Translations under genes and position numbers: made by a program
DNA from: Thermothielavioides terrestris NRRL 8126
Lineage: Eukaryota > Ascomycota > Sordariomycetes > Sordariales > Chaetomiaceae
NCBI RefSeq assembly: GCF_000226115.1
Contig: NC_016461.1
Span: 992,001-1,056,000, forward strand
DNA: 64,000 nucleotides
Direction of reading: 5' to 3'
In this document: one piece after another, positions 11,647 to 24,169 of the stretch
Layout: each line of letters begins with the position of its first letter
How positions within the stretch are numbered: position 1 is the first letter of the stretch
The notes under the pieces: model-generated
Databases searched by the model: none
What the model was told of the DNA's origin: nothing
What the model saw: only the letters and a program-made list of their open reading frames with translations

Positions 11647-11878
11647 GTTAGTTATCTGCTCGGTAGTAACATCCCGTCTCCGTTCATTTACGCGACGCCA
11701 GAGATTGCAGAACACAGAACGCCAGAGATCAAAGCACGGCGGCAGAAAAGGAACAAGGGAAGAGGAGAAACGGTTGAAGCAAGGGGGGCAGGAGCCCGTA
11801 GGGATCGAAACGAAACGCTCCTGCGCACAGCAGAACCGTACAGGCAAGGCATGTGAAACCCTGGATAGTTAGAGGAGG

Positions 11879-12280
11879 CTAGAGGTTATAGAGGTCCCGC
11901 CAAGACTAATTTCGGCCAATTGTCGGCAATGTTTTTACAGCGTCAGTACCCCGCCAAGACCGCCAAGGGTTTTGCACTATCGCCACAGGTTAGCTACGGG
12001 TTAGTTCGCCGGGGGTACAGGGGGCGGCGCCAGCCCCCCCGCTGGTTAGGATTTGGGTTAAGGTTAGGGTGAGGGTCAAGGTTAGGGTATAGGTTAACTT
12101 CGTTTTCTTTTTTTTCGATTTGGTTGAGGTTTAGTAAAGTTGTTGCTACGAGTCTTCGCGATTGTACATTGTCGATATTGCTCTAAGTCGTCGTGGCCCC
12201 GCTCACCCCGTGGCGATTGTAAATACTTGTAAGTGGCAACCTCCGAAATTAGTCTTGGCGGGACCTCTATAACCACGACC
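11879..12280. mobile_element. Non-autonomous TIR element (MITE) with telomere-like core
   Basis: A perfect 32-bp inverted repeat begins GGTTATAGAGGTCCCGCCAA at 11884-11915 and is mirrored at 12243-12274. The 9-bp direct repeat TAGAGGAGG flanks both sides (11870-11878 and 12281-12289) and looks like a target-site duplication. A duplication of that length suggests a Mutator-like mobiliser. The 402-bp body has no ORF. It contains a G/C hairpin at about 12018-12040 and a run of TTAGGG variants at 12045-12095. The 5 or 6 bases between each TIR and the 9-bp repeat do not match one another, so the exact ends are uncertain. Confidence 0.75.
12045..12095 (+). repeat. Interstitial degenerate TTAGGG repeats
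   Basis: About seven units in the G-rich orientation (GGTTAGG, GGGTTAAGG, TTAGGGTGAGGG, AAGGTTAGGG and others) lie inside the TIR element. TTAGGG is the standard telomere unit of filamentous ascomycetes. The degeneracy and the internal position exclude a chromosome end. Confidence 0.7.
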
Positions 12281-13493
12281 TAGAGGAGGGGCTCGGTCCG
12301 TCGTCGACGGCTGCCGGAATGCGGGCGGTCTCGAACCGTCGATCTTGCTTGCGTGTTGCGTAACATCCAGTCCCACCACAGGAAGATGACACCCGACAAC
12401 GAGGAGTGTACAGTACCACAGAGCTTGGCCGGTTTGAGTTTGTTGGGTGTGTGTGCTGGGTGCCAATTCAAGTTCGATTGTATTGATCAAGGGCACCGGT
12501 CGCTGAGTCCGCTACGGCGAACAACGTCGCTGGCAGTTAAGTTAAACTAAAGGAGGAGCAATCCTGCTGCGTGCTGCAAGTCACACGGCGGCTAATATCC
12601 GTCGATGCACCAGGGGAATGCTCATGAAGAATGATCGCAGAAAGCCGTCCGTCCCTTCATTCATTTCTGGCCCGCCTGCGCACGCGCCCGCCTATCCATT
12701 TGTCCGTCTACCCATCCAGCCATCGATCGCGGTAGAGCCCGCATTACCGCTCGGGTAGTCGGCATCACTGAGTTGCACGGCATGAAGCAAGCAAGCGGAT
12801 GACATGCATCGCCGCAGTGTCGTTCGGCCGGCAACCTGTGATGCCACCACACACACGCCCCCCAGTGTAAGAGCGTCCATGTGCGCATCGCGCATTGAGA
12901 ACGCGTTTGACAGCGTTGCGGGCGCGCGGCTGTGGATCTGTCGGCCTCTGTCGGAAAAGAGTCTGGACTACTTGTCCGGCTGCAAGGGAGGAGTGAGCGA
13001 GGGCAACAGGTCGCCTCGTCCCACCCAGCCCGTCACCACCACTTTGCTCCTGTAGTACGGACTTGTTGGCCGGCAGTGGAACCCGTTGTTTGGTCCCTCT
13101 CGGTACGATGATGAGGCCGCATCTTGCTCTCAGAGTCGCTTCCGCACCCCACAGTTTGCGGTTAAATGCAGGAGGACATTACCTCCATCGCCGCCGCGGC
13201 TCGATCTTGGCGCGGGGGAGGGGCGGGGGGACGAACCGGTCTAGTTAGGGGCTGGATAGTGGCATACCGCGGCATCGAACAGTGGCTCCCCCGATAAAGG
13301 ACTCGCTAATCGGTGAGCTCCGTACGGTGAACTCCGCAGACGCTGAATGCACATGAGGGCGTCGCTTAGGCAGGGATCCGCGCAGAGGTAAGCCTGGTGA
13401 CGCGCGACGGAGGCCGCTTGTCATCGGGCGCGAGGCGACAGGTTGTACAAGCAATTGGGCCGAGGTTCGCTCGGTGTACGGAGGCTGCTTGCT

Positions 13494-15178
13494 TCAGCGG
13501 GCATGGGAAACGATCTCCGAGTAGATATCATCAGGTATCATCTTGATGATCGCAAGCGTCGTGCGCTTGATCTGGTCCGCTTGAAGCGCCGGAAAAGACC
13601 GGAGGAGTTTGTTGGGGCTGGTAGCCGTCTGTTGTGAGTACCCATGTCCACAGTTGGGGTGTCGAAGATCGAAGACCAGACGTACCTCGGCGACTCCATG
13701 ATCTTGGTGCGAATCATGACCAGCTGCGCAACAATACACAGAATGTTGAGGTGCGGGCCGTAGGCAAAGAGGAAGTCCCAGAGGCGCAACACCTCAGGGA
13801 GCGGTGGGGTGCAAGCGCAGAGTGTCAGAACCGAAGGGAAAGCGTAGATCTCAGCCGACAGGTTCTTGGACAGGAGATACAGGCTGAGCTTGGGATCGAC
13901 GATGGCCAACACCTTATCGACCAGCGCAAGACCCTTGTGCACGCCGTCCATGGCACCGCGGATGTAGCCCGGACACTCGTTGGTCAGCAGCTGGTGGAAG
14001 GCGGCAAAAGCCTCCGTCTCGCTGCGCGCGGCGTACAGGAAAGGAGCGGCCAGCACGTTCATGCCCTGGACGTAGGCCCCCGGCTCGGCAGCCATGCTCG
14101 TGACGGAGCCCTCGGTGGTCAGCGTGAGGGCACGTGCTCTCTTCGCGGCGGGCGACGAGCTTGGGCTGCCATAGTCGCTCCCGTGACCCGTTTCCGGCCG
14201 ACTGCTCGATTGATCGAGTGATAGACGGGAACTGCTGGCCACGCTTGGGTCGCGAGCCCGCTCTTCACGAGCATCGTGGAGTGTCCAAGCGAAGGCATTG
14301 AGTAGTCGGATCAGGCTCGCCTCGCTCACGCGGCGTCGGAAGAGCGGGTCGGTCGAGAGCGTGCGGAAGGTGTCGTTGCGAATCTTGGAGTAGGCGGGAG
14401 ACGCGCCGCGGTGGATGAGGGCGAGGTAGCTATCAGTGTCAAGCACGGGCGCGTTGAGAAAAATGAGCCAGACGTATATTCGAAGGGACGACTGTGGTCA
14501 CGCGAGTTAGCCCATGGGCGACCGCTCGCACCCGAGCACTTGTGCAACGCGTCCGGGACTGCTCACCATGCCGTCGCTGTCGGACTTGATGCCCTGGTCG
14601 AGAATCTTGAGGCGCGTGCTCTCGAGGGCGCCTTCGACATCCCCATTGGGAGGCCCTTCGCGAAGTAACCTCTCGAGAGACATGGTATCAGCGGCGAGCG
14701 ACCGTTTGCTCAGCGCGGAACGTCTGGCGGCGGTTGCGGCGGTCATGGTCGCGGCGCTGAGCTGGGGCACGTTGGCGGGTTGCGGTGTGTCGCTGTTGGC
14801 GCGTGCTCTTTGCGGCGAGCGGTTGATGCTCGCATGTCTTCTTGGCGGCGGCGGCTGTTGTTGTTGCTGCTGATGAGACGGAGGAGCATGCGCAGGAGCA
14901 GGTGGAGGAGGGCCTTTTTGAAGGTGCTGATTCAAGTTTTGAAACTGTTGCTGGTGTTGCAGCTGGAGTCTCTGTTGCGAAATGAGCGACGGTTGTGTGG
15001 CGGCCTTCGCGCCCAGGGTATGGGCCGACTGCAATCTCCTGAGCGTTCGGTGAGTCCCAGGAGATGGAGGCGGGTGGAGCTGCATCGCCGGAAGCGGGCC
15101 TAGCGAAGACAGGCCGGGGGTGTCCTTGGTGGAACTCGGCATCCTGTCTAGTAATTGATTCAAATCTCGAAGCGTCAT
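13494..15178 (-). CDS. bub2: Bub2/Cdc16-type TBC-domain GAP of mitotic exit/septation
   Basis: Exons complement(13494..13617, 13686..14491, 14567..15178), encoding 513 aa; introns 68 and 75 nt. The N-terminal 160 residues are low-complexity, with a QQQQQQPPPP tract. LKILDQGIKSDSDGM then joins SSLRIYVW across the first intron, as in Bub2/Cdc16. The TBC domain shows IRNDTFRT with the catalytic Arg finger (about R247) and YVQGM with the Gln finger (about Q346). The last exon gives the conserved tail SPNKLLRSFPALQAD...YSEIVSHAR. With its Bfa1/Byr4 partner, this family inactivates the Tem1/Spg1 GTPase at the spindle pole body, restraining mitotic exit and septation. A Ser-rich insert of about 50 residues splits the two fingers. 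Confidence 0.9.
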
Positions 15179-18010
15179 TGCGATTTTGGCGCCGGGGTTT
15201 CGAGACTCTCAATGGCCGCGATTGCAAGAAACGAAGACCGTGGCGATGCTAGCACTGTCTCATGAGGTTGGCGGATTTGGAACAACCGGCGTTTGTCGCG
15301 GGAGGCTGGAGGGGAAGTTGGACGAGTGAGAAGCTGATGCGGGCTGCAAGTGCCCTGCGGACAAGCCCAGCCCAACCACCTGCGTGTTCATTTCGCGACA
15401 GCGCGTCTGGGTCGACCAATGGGAAGCCCAACGCCTCAACCTTAGAATCCCATGATTCAGTGTAGTATGGGAGTCCTGGAGCTGAGCCCGTGGTCGCTCC
15501 ACATGTTTCATCTCCTGTTTGCACGGAATCATGGAAGGAGGGATGGAAGGATGGAAGCCGACCAAGAAAAAGCAGAAGAGGAAAAGAAAAGAAAAAGGGG
15601 GGGAAAAGAAATTTGGTGGTCAAGATTCTTTTTCGGGTATCCCTGCCATCGCGGCTCTCGTGGCAAACGGCCGAAATTTAAGTACAAGATGGGGAGTACA
15701 GACTACAGACCTGAACGGAGAAGTGGTCCCAAACATAACTCCAAGAGCAATGCCTTGATAGAGTACGGAATACTCTGTCCACTATGTCTTCATTTGAAGG
15801 GAGGGCAGCGTCCAAGTCTCTTTGTTTTGCCTTCCCCAGATTTTTTTTTCCCTGTATTCTCCCAAGCGCGTCATTCTTTGGCCCTCTCTCTCCTGGTTCT
15901 CTCCCAGGAGAAACGCCGCCAAATCAACTGCGTCGCCTGTGATTGGGGATAACACACAAACCACTGAGCGACTTTGACGCGTTCAATTGAGGCAATTCAG
16001 CACACTAACAGGGGCCTTGCTGATAAATGTCAACGATTCAGCATTCCAATTCGACCTGCAATCGTCCATACCTACCCAGTCATCGAGCTTGCCAAAATAC
16101 CAAGAATACCCAGACCGGCTTCATGATAGGAATGAGACTATACTACACCAGGTCTTGTCTCCAACTCGGAGCGTCCGTTCAGTCGCTCTAGCAGCTTCCC
16201 AAATGGGACGCCAGCTGGACTGGGATTGGTCAGCTTTCAGCACAAAAGAGGAATGGAAGATAGTTACCGTTGTTGACCTTAATCCATCCACTCCTGCGTC
16301 TGTAAGTTAACTTACCTAACTAGGTCCCTGTGACGGTTGACATCAGGGCTCCGATAAGTTCGGCGGCCATGGCCATCGCAGCTTGTGCGCATTTTTCCTC
16401 TGGCACGAGTGCAGGATTTGAAGAAGGTAGTATGTGATTGAGTTATCAGCGTTTCCATGCTGCCACAAACGCAGCCAAGCTCAACCTAACTGCCGTGGTT
16501 CACCGATCGATCATCTGCGACTACACTACAAACCTCATTCACGTTTGACCACCTTGTCCAGTTTGCAACAACTCCCTACGGACGCGAATATCACCATTCT
16601 TGATGCGCAAAGGGCTCGCCGCGGAAACGTGTGTCCACGGTCCCGCATTTGTAAACCAGACTGTGTATCCGTACACAACGTTAACCATTAAATGGACAAC
16701 TAAGTCCCGCGACTCCTGGAGCGTGCATTAAAGACTGTGCGGGAAGCGAGGAATGATGGCGAAAATTGTCGAGCTTGATTGAGGTCTTCTTGGGGTGGTC
16801 TTGTGTCGCCCCCAATTCCTCCCATACCCGACGTGGGGGTTAAGCTTTTTACCATGTCCGTTTCCGTACACTACACTACATCTACGGAATTCTCCGAAGC
16901 TTATGTACATCAGTGCCTGTGCACAGCATTTTTAAGCTTGGCAAAACCTCGAGCACATCAGTTTTGGCGCACATTGCATCATCGCCACCCTGGACAGTCT
17001 ATTTGTTGCCCAGCGCGGCAGCTTGCCCGCCATGACGCCCGTCCATGCATGCAATGTCCGCAATGGGACCCAGGCTTCAAGGGGCCTCGGTCTCTGCATT
17101 TGAAGATTAGTGACCATTCCGTTGCATGGACCGATGCTGAAATGCCAGGTTGTCAAATGCGTGTTACTCGGACGCACAGTACTGCGAACGGATGTACATA
17201 CAGACAGACGCCTGTGCCTCTTGGTCCCTAAGTTAACTATCCGCTGCTCAGAACTTCCCAGTAGTATTCTATCACTACTGCGTAGGAGCTGAGGATTTTG
17301 TCACAAGGACTTTCTCAGTCCAGCTGAGTTACGCACGTTAGTCTGACTTCCGTCCCTGGCCTCAACTGCTGGGCAGCACACTCTCCCTCCGATCGCCCAC
17401 CCCTCCGGTCTGGGCGGCCCAATTCGTGGAGCCTCGCGGCAGCTATGCTCTGTTAGGTAAGGGACCGATTGCGCCATCTGGCTGATGTCTGCCGCCCGCA
17501 TGCTCCGTGGCCCGCTTCCCTGCATGCTGCGTCCCAAAGACGAAAGTCTCAGATGGCGACCAGGACATACATAGGTACCTCCAGTAGTATTGTTGACATG
17601 TTTGCATCACATATCTCATCCCATCTCGCCCCGTTGCCTGCTGCGATCTCGTCCCTGTCGCGGCCGGACGCAGCTTGCCTGGATCCCCCTTGACTTCTGA
17701 CTGCGAGCTGGTGTCTACCTACGGATGCACTGCGTGGGGTGCTGAACGACAGTAACTGGTTCCCTAGGTGCTCTTTGCCTCGTCTCCATGGGAACACGCA
17801 GCAGGACTTGATCAGCCAGATCCCAACTTCGCTGCCCACGACAACCCTCTACGGCATCTTGTACGATAACTAACAGCTCGCTGTCTTGGGCCACGGCTGC
17901 CTCCGCCTCCGCCTCCCTGACTCGCCTCGTTGCAACTCGCCCACAAACATCACTCGGACGCTTCCCTCCAGGCGATTTCTCCCCCGAAATCGCGCAGTGT
18001 CGGCGGTGCC
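15179..18010. other. Divergent intergenic region, Bub2 to sulfate permease
   Basis: The spacer is 2.8 kb and holds the promoters and leaders of both flanking genes. It includes a purine-rich tract at 15540-15620 and a poly-T at 15840-15849. An open frame at 15987-16313 lacks an ATG start and resembles nothing I know. No gene is supported. Confidence 0.5.
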
Positions 18011-20754
18011 ATGTCTCTCAAGGCCCGCCACGTCGTGGCCAAGGCGCTGGGCATCAAACTACAGGAGCAAGACCCCTACAAAGAGCTCGATACGCCAGGA
18101 GCCTCGGTGCTCTCTGGCCGGACAGAACACAGCTTTGTCGAAGAGCCCCCTCTGGTCCTCGACTACCTCAACAGCCTGATTCCCTCGGGAAAGGACCTCT
18201 ACCGCTATCTCCTCTCTCTCTTCCCGTTCCTCTCCTGGATCGGCCGTTATAACCTGCAATGGTTCATCGGCGATCTCGTTGCCGGTACGCACAGCGCGCA
18301 GTCGCGCAAGCAAGGAAACGGGCCGGCGCGGCGAGTTGGTTTGCTGACGACTCGACAGGTATCACCATCGGCGCTGTCGTCGTGCCCCAGGGCATGGCTT
18401 ATGCCAAGCTGGCTAACTTGGACGTCCAATTCGGCCTGTATTCGTCGTTCATGGGCGTCTTGATATACTGGTTCTTTGCGACTTCGAAGGACATCACCAT
18501 CGGCGTAAGCGGTCTACGACAGTCGTGTGCGGACTCGGGGAGTTGTTGCTGACACGCACCACACAGCCCGTTGCCGTAATGTCGCAACTGACAGGCGGCA
18601 TTGTCGCCGACTTGGCCACTACGTTGCCCGATGTCCCGGGACATGTCATTGCCTCGGCTCTTGCCATCCTCGCCGGCTCCATAGTCCTCTTCATCGGCCT
18701 TATCCGCTGTGGCTGGATCGTCGACCTCATCTCGCTCACCGCGCTCTCCGCCTTCATGACCGGCTCGGCCCTCAATATCATTTCCGGCCAGATCCCCACC
18801 ATGATGGGCATCTCCGGATTTTCGACCCGCGACGCGCCTTATCTCGTCTTCATCCACACCCTCCAGGGTCTGCCCCGCACGACATTGGACGCGGCAATGG
18901 GTCTGACCGCTCTGACGTTGCTCTATCTCCTTCGGGCGGCCTGCTCGTATTCCGCGAAGCGGTGGCCAAAGCACCAGCGCCTCTTCTTCTTCCTCTCGAC
19001 CCTCAGGACCGTCTTCGTCATCTTGTTGTACACCATGATCAGCTGGCTGGTCAACAGGGGCCTCCCGGAGAAAAAGGTCAAGTTCAAGATCCTGCTGGAT
19101 GTCCCGAGAGGTAAACCACCAATCCATTCGCCGGTGAGCCTGACCGCAGCTAACGGGGCTTTTTCTTTTTCCAGGCTTCCAAAATGCAGCTGTCCCGGTG
19201 CTCAACCAGCGGATCGCCAGCAATCTTGTCGGTTACCTGCCTGCCACCGTCATCGTCTTGTTGATCGAACACATTGCGATTTCCAAGTCGTTCGGCCGAG
19301 TGAACAACTACACCATCAACCCGTCCCAGGAGATGGTGGCCATCGGCGTTACCAACATGCTGGGTCCGTTCCTCGGCGGATACGCTGCTACCGGCTCCTT
19401 CAGCCGCACCGCCATCAAGTCGAAGGCCGGCGTCCGGACTCCGTTTGCCGGTGTCATCACTGCCGTCGTGGTCCTCCTCGCCATCTACGCCCTGCCTGCC
19501 GTCTTCTACTACATTCCAAATGCGTCGCTGGCTGCCGTCATCATCCACGCTGTCGGGGATCTGATCACCCCGCCCAACACCGTCTACCATTTCTGGCTAG
19601 TTTCCCCCCTGGAAGTCGTCATTTTCTTCGTTGGCGTCATCGTTACCGTGTTCTCGACCATTGAGAACGGCATCTACTGCACCATCTGCCTCTCGGCCGC
19701 CATGCTCCTGTTCCGCATCTTGAGGGCCAGGGGCAGGTTCCTCGGCCGCGTCAGGGTCGCATCCATGCTCGACGACCACGTCATTGGCGATGAATTCCGG
19801 CAGGTTGCCTATGGCACCTTTACCCGCTCTCCGGACGCACCCTTCCGGAACGTCTTCCTCCCCATCACGCACGCGGACGGCTCCAACCCGGAAGTGGAAC
19901 TCGGCAACCCGTATCCCGGCATCTTCATCTACCGCTTCACCGAAGGCTTCAACTACACCAACGCCAGTCACAGCTTGGACTTCATGACGCGGTACATCTT
20001 TGCCCACACCCGCCGTACCAACCCTGCGCACTTTGAGCGACCCGGCGACCGCCCGTGGAACGACCCGGGCCCCTCGCGTCGCAAACTCAAAGCCGCCGTC
20101 GCGGCCGGATCCGATGGCGCGGCCGCCGAGGGAGACAGCAGTCTCCCGACGCTAAAAGCCGTCATCCTCGACTTCAGCTCGGTCAACCACGTGGATATCA
20201 CGTCCGTCCAGCACCTGATCGACGTGCGCAACCAGCTCGACCGCTACGCGTCGCCCGACACGGTCGACTGGCACATCGCCTGCATCAGCAACCGGTGGAC
20301 CAAGCGCGCGCTCGCGGCGGCCGGGTTCGGGTACCCGACGATGCGGCCGGACGTGCCGCACCTCCGGTGGAAGAGCATCTTCAGCGTGGCCGAGATCGGC
20401 GGGTCGCAGAGCGCCGCGGCGGCGGCCGAGTTCGAGGACAACGAGAAGGAGCTCGAGTCCATCCACCGGCGGCAGTCGCTGCACCACACGACGCCGGACC
20501 TCGAGGCGGGCATTTCACCACATACTAAGGGCGGCGCCGCCAACGACCGCGGCAGCAGCCACAGCTCGGAGCCGGCCGCCGGGGGGGACGCCAAGGCCGG
20601 CGCCGCCAAGCTCAGCGGCGGTCGCACCGTGGCCGTGCACGGCATCAACCGGCCGCTGTTCCATGTCGACCTGACGAGCGCTCTGCAGAGCGCCATCGCG
20701 AACGTGGAGGCCCGCGGCGAGTTCCGGGGTGGCGTGAGTGAGCAGGCCAAATAG
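18011..20754 (+). CDS. Sulfate permease, SulP/SLC26 family
   Basis: Exons 18011..18284, 18359..18504, 18567..19110 and 19175..20754, encoding 847 aa; introns 74, 62 and 64 nt, all in frame. An N-terminal cytosolic stretch precedes roughly 12 membrane segments, including the SulP signature GAVVVPQGMAYAKLANLDVQ at residues near 95-120 and NMLGPFLGGYAATGSFSRTA. A C-terminal STAS domain follows (core KAVILDFSSVNHVDITSVQ, residues near 647-665), interrupted before it by an Ala/Gly-rich insert. It imports sulfate across the plasma membrane by proton symport. Fungal orthologues (Neurospora cys-13/cys-14, yeast SUL1/2) are repressed by good sulfur sources; no regulatory site for that was identified here. 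A His/Ser/Ala-rich linker of about 70 residues extends the C-terminus. Confidence 0.95.
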
Positions 20755-21764
20755 CGCGCGTGGCCGAAGGCGAGGGAAGTGATATTAACACCTGAGCTCA
20801 CGGGTTATCTATGACTGGATTTCTTTTTTTGGTCTCGCGATAACGTTGCATACGGAATTGGCGATGCATTGGAAGGCGTTTCGGGTGGAATTGCTGTCTC
20901 TTGAGGGGCTGGCGGTCCCAATTGCATGTTTGATGCTACTTTGTTGTTTTTGGATATAATACCCCATAGACCGAGTCTCGCACTGAGACAACAGTTTGCA
21001 TTTCGTCTTGCACTGGGCATTGTATGTACATAGTTGTTGAGCCCTTGCATGAGTGTCGGCGCCTTTATGCCTCGTAAATGCGGAGATCGGGCAAGCCGAG
21101 TTTAAAGACCTTCGATTACAGAGCTCAGCTGAGTGCTGATGTGCCCTGCTGGACCACCTGCTTGTTTCTCCTTCCTTTTATTGCGGCCAGAAGAACGAGA
21201 GTGATTCGTTTCTCTAACCTGAAGCTCTTCTGCAGAAGGCAGGGAAAAAGATCAGGCAAGAGAAAGGGCAAAGTATAAGCGAACTGAATGGGGGAAAGGC
21301 ATATCAGAACGATTTGAACGAAAAGAACAAAATTACTCATGGAGAACAAACAGAAACCGTGGGAGAAGATGTAAGAAATGCTAACGAAAGGGAGAACTGT
21401 GGAAAAGAACTGTGGAATATGTGTTGTTTGGCCAAGAGGAAGAGTAAGACGCCGAGCCGATCGGCAAACTAGGGACTCGTCAATGCATCGTCAGGCCAGT
21501 GGCTAGTTGTGTCAGCATCGGCCGAGGAATTAATAGTCGTCTGTACAGTTTTCGCTGAGCCAAAGTCTGCTACTTGGAAGCACAAGCGCCTCTCGATCCA
21601 TTCCTACAAGGGTATTATTTACCACGTGCAGTGCTCTCGCTATCCAAGATAGAACAAACCTCACAAGTCCCAGTATACAGGGCGTTTCAACACCCTTCTC
21701 GGTCGTGTGTCGACAGCCAAAAACCCAGTGACTTCTCCCATACCCAGCATGGAAAGAATGTCAA
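20755..21764. other. Convergent 3' spacer, permease/ISC1
   Basis: About 1 kb lies between the stop codons of two convergent genes. It presumably holds both 3' UTRs. Stretches near 21170-21420 are purine-rich and AT-richer than the surroundings. No ORF or repeat is convincing. Confidence 0.5.
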
Positions 21765-23515
21765 TCAATCCTCCCCCCACTCCTCCTCTCCATCCTCACC
21801 CACCGCCCTCCCGTCCCAACCCGCTGCTCCGCCCCGGACCAAGGCCCCCTTGGCGTTCCTCACCTCCCACTCAAACTCCTTGAGCGCCTTGAGCTCGCTC
21901 CGGAAGAACAGCAGCGCCAACAGCCCGTCCACCGTGCCGGCCGTCAGCCCCAGCGAGCTGACCAGCACCAGGACGAAGGACACGTAGTTGTGCGGGCTGA
22001 ACCAGACCCCGACCAGGCAGGCGACGGTGACGAGCACGGCGAGGAAGAAGTGGGCGGCGCGCCACCTCAATTGCGCCTGCTCGCGCGCCGTGTAGGAGCG
22101 GATGAGGGAGAGGATCTCGTCGTAGGCGGTTGGGGGGAGCGCGTCCGGGGAGGGGTTCAAGAAGGAGCGGATCTGGGAGGCGGCGGGGATTGGGCCGGTG
22201 GCGGGGTTGTCTGGGTCGTGGTCGGAGCTTGGGGTGGGAGACTGGAGTTGCAGATAGGCGCCGTTGTGGAGGGCCGATTCGGTCTTGGGCTCGGCCGGGG
22301 TTGGTGGGCGAGGTTCGTCAGACGGGAGGACAGTGGCTGTGGCTGCCGTGGGGGAGGAGTCGCGGTTGGAGGCGGTGGCGTCGGAGGCCGATTTGGCAGC
22401 AAGTGGCGGCGGCGGCGGTGACGGCTGTGTTTCTCGGAGCGGGTGGAAAGCGAGGGTGGATTCGATGGCGAAATGGTCGCTTAGGGAGCAGCCAAACTCG
22501 GGGTGCCGCATCATCATGCCGACGCGGACGCGCTTGACCACCCAGCCGCCGCCGAGGGCGTGGATATCGCCGGAACCGGCAAAGATGTAGTCTAGCCGCT
22601 TGCCGCGACGGTCTTCGGACATGGACGGTCAGGAGGGAGAACGGCGGGGTGGGGTGTAGGAAATGGGGCCAGGCTTGGAGACATACCAGGAGTGTCAGGG
22701 GCGATTGGCACAGGGGGCTTCCCCGGCCCCAGGAGCTTTTGTTGGGCTTTGGTCCATCGCCACGTGTTGTAGGGTCCGTCCGAGGCAGCGCCGTTCTCCT
22801 GTATGTTGAACTCGGCGGTCGGAACCGGGCGGCGACGGGCCATCTCGGCCGGGTGGTCGGCCGGCCCCACGGAGCTGTCGGGATGGATGACGCGCCAGGT
22901 GTCGCGCACGGGAGCAAGCGCCGTGACGAGTTGGTGTTCGAGCGACATGGGGATCATGTTGAAGTCGCCCATGGCGATGACCAGATGACCGCGCTCGGCA
23001 GCTCCTCGCAGCAACTTGGCGATCTCCCAGGACTGGGCGGTGCGGTGGCACAGGTATGAGTCGTTGGGCTTGCCGCCTTCGTAGGGCGCGTGGGTGTGCG
23101 TGTTGAAGACCTCGATGACCTGCTTCGCGGCCGGGCCGTAGCGGATTGTGGCGCAGGCCACGCCTTTCCCGACATACCAGTCGCCGCGCCAGAAGGCAGT
23201 CGGGCGGCCGTTCAGCGGGTACCTATACATGGTGCTCTCCTCGATGGGCCAGCGCGACAAGATGGCCAGGCCGCCGCCGAGGGCGGCGCTGTGGTAGAAC
23301 TTGGCATAGGGCAGGATGAAGCGCGTCTGGCGGCGGATGCTCTTGTAGTCCTCCTGGGTCCAGCACTCCTGGAGGGCGACGATGTGCGGCTTCGGGTCGG
23401 CAATGGCAAGCTGGCGGCCAATCTCGGACAGGCGCTCCCGGCGCAGCTTGGAGATGTATTTGAGGCCCCAGCAGTTGAGCGTGACAAGGTTGATTTCTTC
23501 GGGTAAGTCCTCCAT
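21765..23515 (-). CDS. isc1: Inositol phosphosphingolipid phospholipase C (neutral sphingomyelinase family)
   Basis: Exons complement(21765..22612, 22687..23515), encoding 558 aa; intron 74 nt. The fold is of the DNase I-like/endonuclease-exonuclease-phosphatase type. Metal and catalytic motifs are visible: LNCWG (N14), LQECW (E50), FNTHTHAPY (H140/H142), GDFNMIP (D184, N186), RLDYIF, and SDH (H323, catalytic His). Two membrane segments follow, at about 462-481 and 486-513, as in yeast Isc1. The enzyme hydrolyses inositol phosphosphingolipids to ceramide at ER or mitochondrial membranes. A Pro/Ser-rich insert (about 340-420) precedes the membrane anchor. The start at 23515 sits right before the first conserved strand. 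Confidence 0.93.
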
Positions 23516-24169
23516 CGCGCGTCTCCTGGCGGTATCAGCAAAAGGCGTTGGTCTGCCTGCAATGGCACAGTACGATGCACGGATTACACGACATAAGGAG
23601 GGCGGGCTGGATGCCGGCGGACCTGTGCTGCTGTCAACTGAACGGGAAATAGCGATCTACATACCTTACGTAGATGTATGTACCTACTGGTTACACACGA
23701 CCCCAGCGACTCTGGGCTTGGTTCGAAGGAGGCGGCTGGAGCGGGAAGTTCGGTTGAAATGTCAAACGGTGATGTGACATGAGGCAGTTAGGTACCTAAG
23801 GTACCTTGTTTGGGTTAGTGTAAAGGTGCCTCGCGTTAAGCTTATCTGATTTTCATATATAGTGTAGAGGGTTGTCTCAGAGTCTCAACTGCAGTATTCC
23901 GCACGCTACATACACTACACTACCTAATCTGGCCTCTGTTTTGGCGGCTAGTGTAGACTGCGTCCACGGGTGCGGCGTTCGTCCTTGCTCCCAACGGGAA
24001 TTGGCCAATCCAGGGCAGGCACCACAACGGCAGTGGCTCACGGACCCACTGAAATTGCCCAGACGCGGTTCGTAACACGAGGCAGCGCTTGAACCGCGAC
24101 CGACGACCAAAAACGCAGCTTGAACCTTCCCGCCGCTAACAGCGACCGCCACCCACTTATAAACACGCC
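23516..24169. promoter_or_regulatory. Bidirectional promoter region, isc1/swd3
   Basis: These 654 bases lie between two divergent start codons. They contain a TTAGGTACCTAAGGTACC double palindrome at about 23789-23806 and overlapping TACACTAC motifs at 23911-23923. A TATAAA at 24158 lies only 7 bases before the swd3 ATG and cannot serve as its TATA box. Confidence 0.55.

Larger units (their letters stand above)
10532..13493. other. Repeat-bearing intergenic region
   Basis: This 3 kb spacer contains the tandem array near 11.4 kb, the 42-base direct repeats near 11.5-11.65 kb and the TIR element at 11.88-12.28 kb. I could not support any gene here. The parts at 10.6-11.3 kb and 12.3-13.5 kb show nothing structured beyond short dispersed motifs. 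Confidence 0.5.

Noticed and set aside
12297..12352. tRNA-like T-arm on the minus strand (GACGGTTCGAGACCGCC)
   Set aside because: The stem has a mismatch, and no D-arm, anticodon arm or pairing acceptor stem is found upstream.
15987..16313. Open frame ending in a Trp-rich stretch followed by GTAAGT
   Set aside because: No ATG start at the 5' end, no downstream exon found, no known family.
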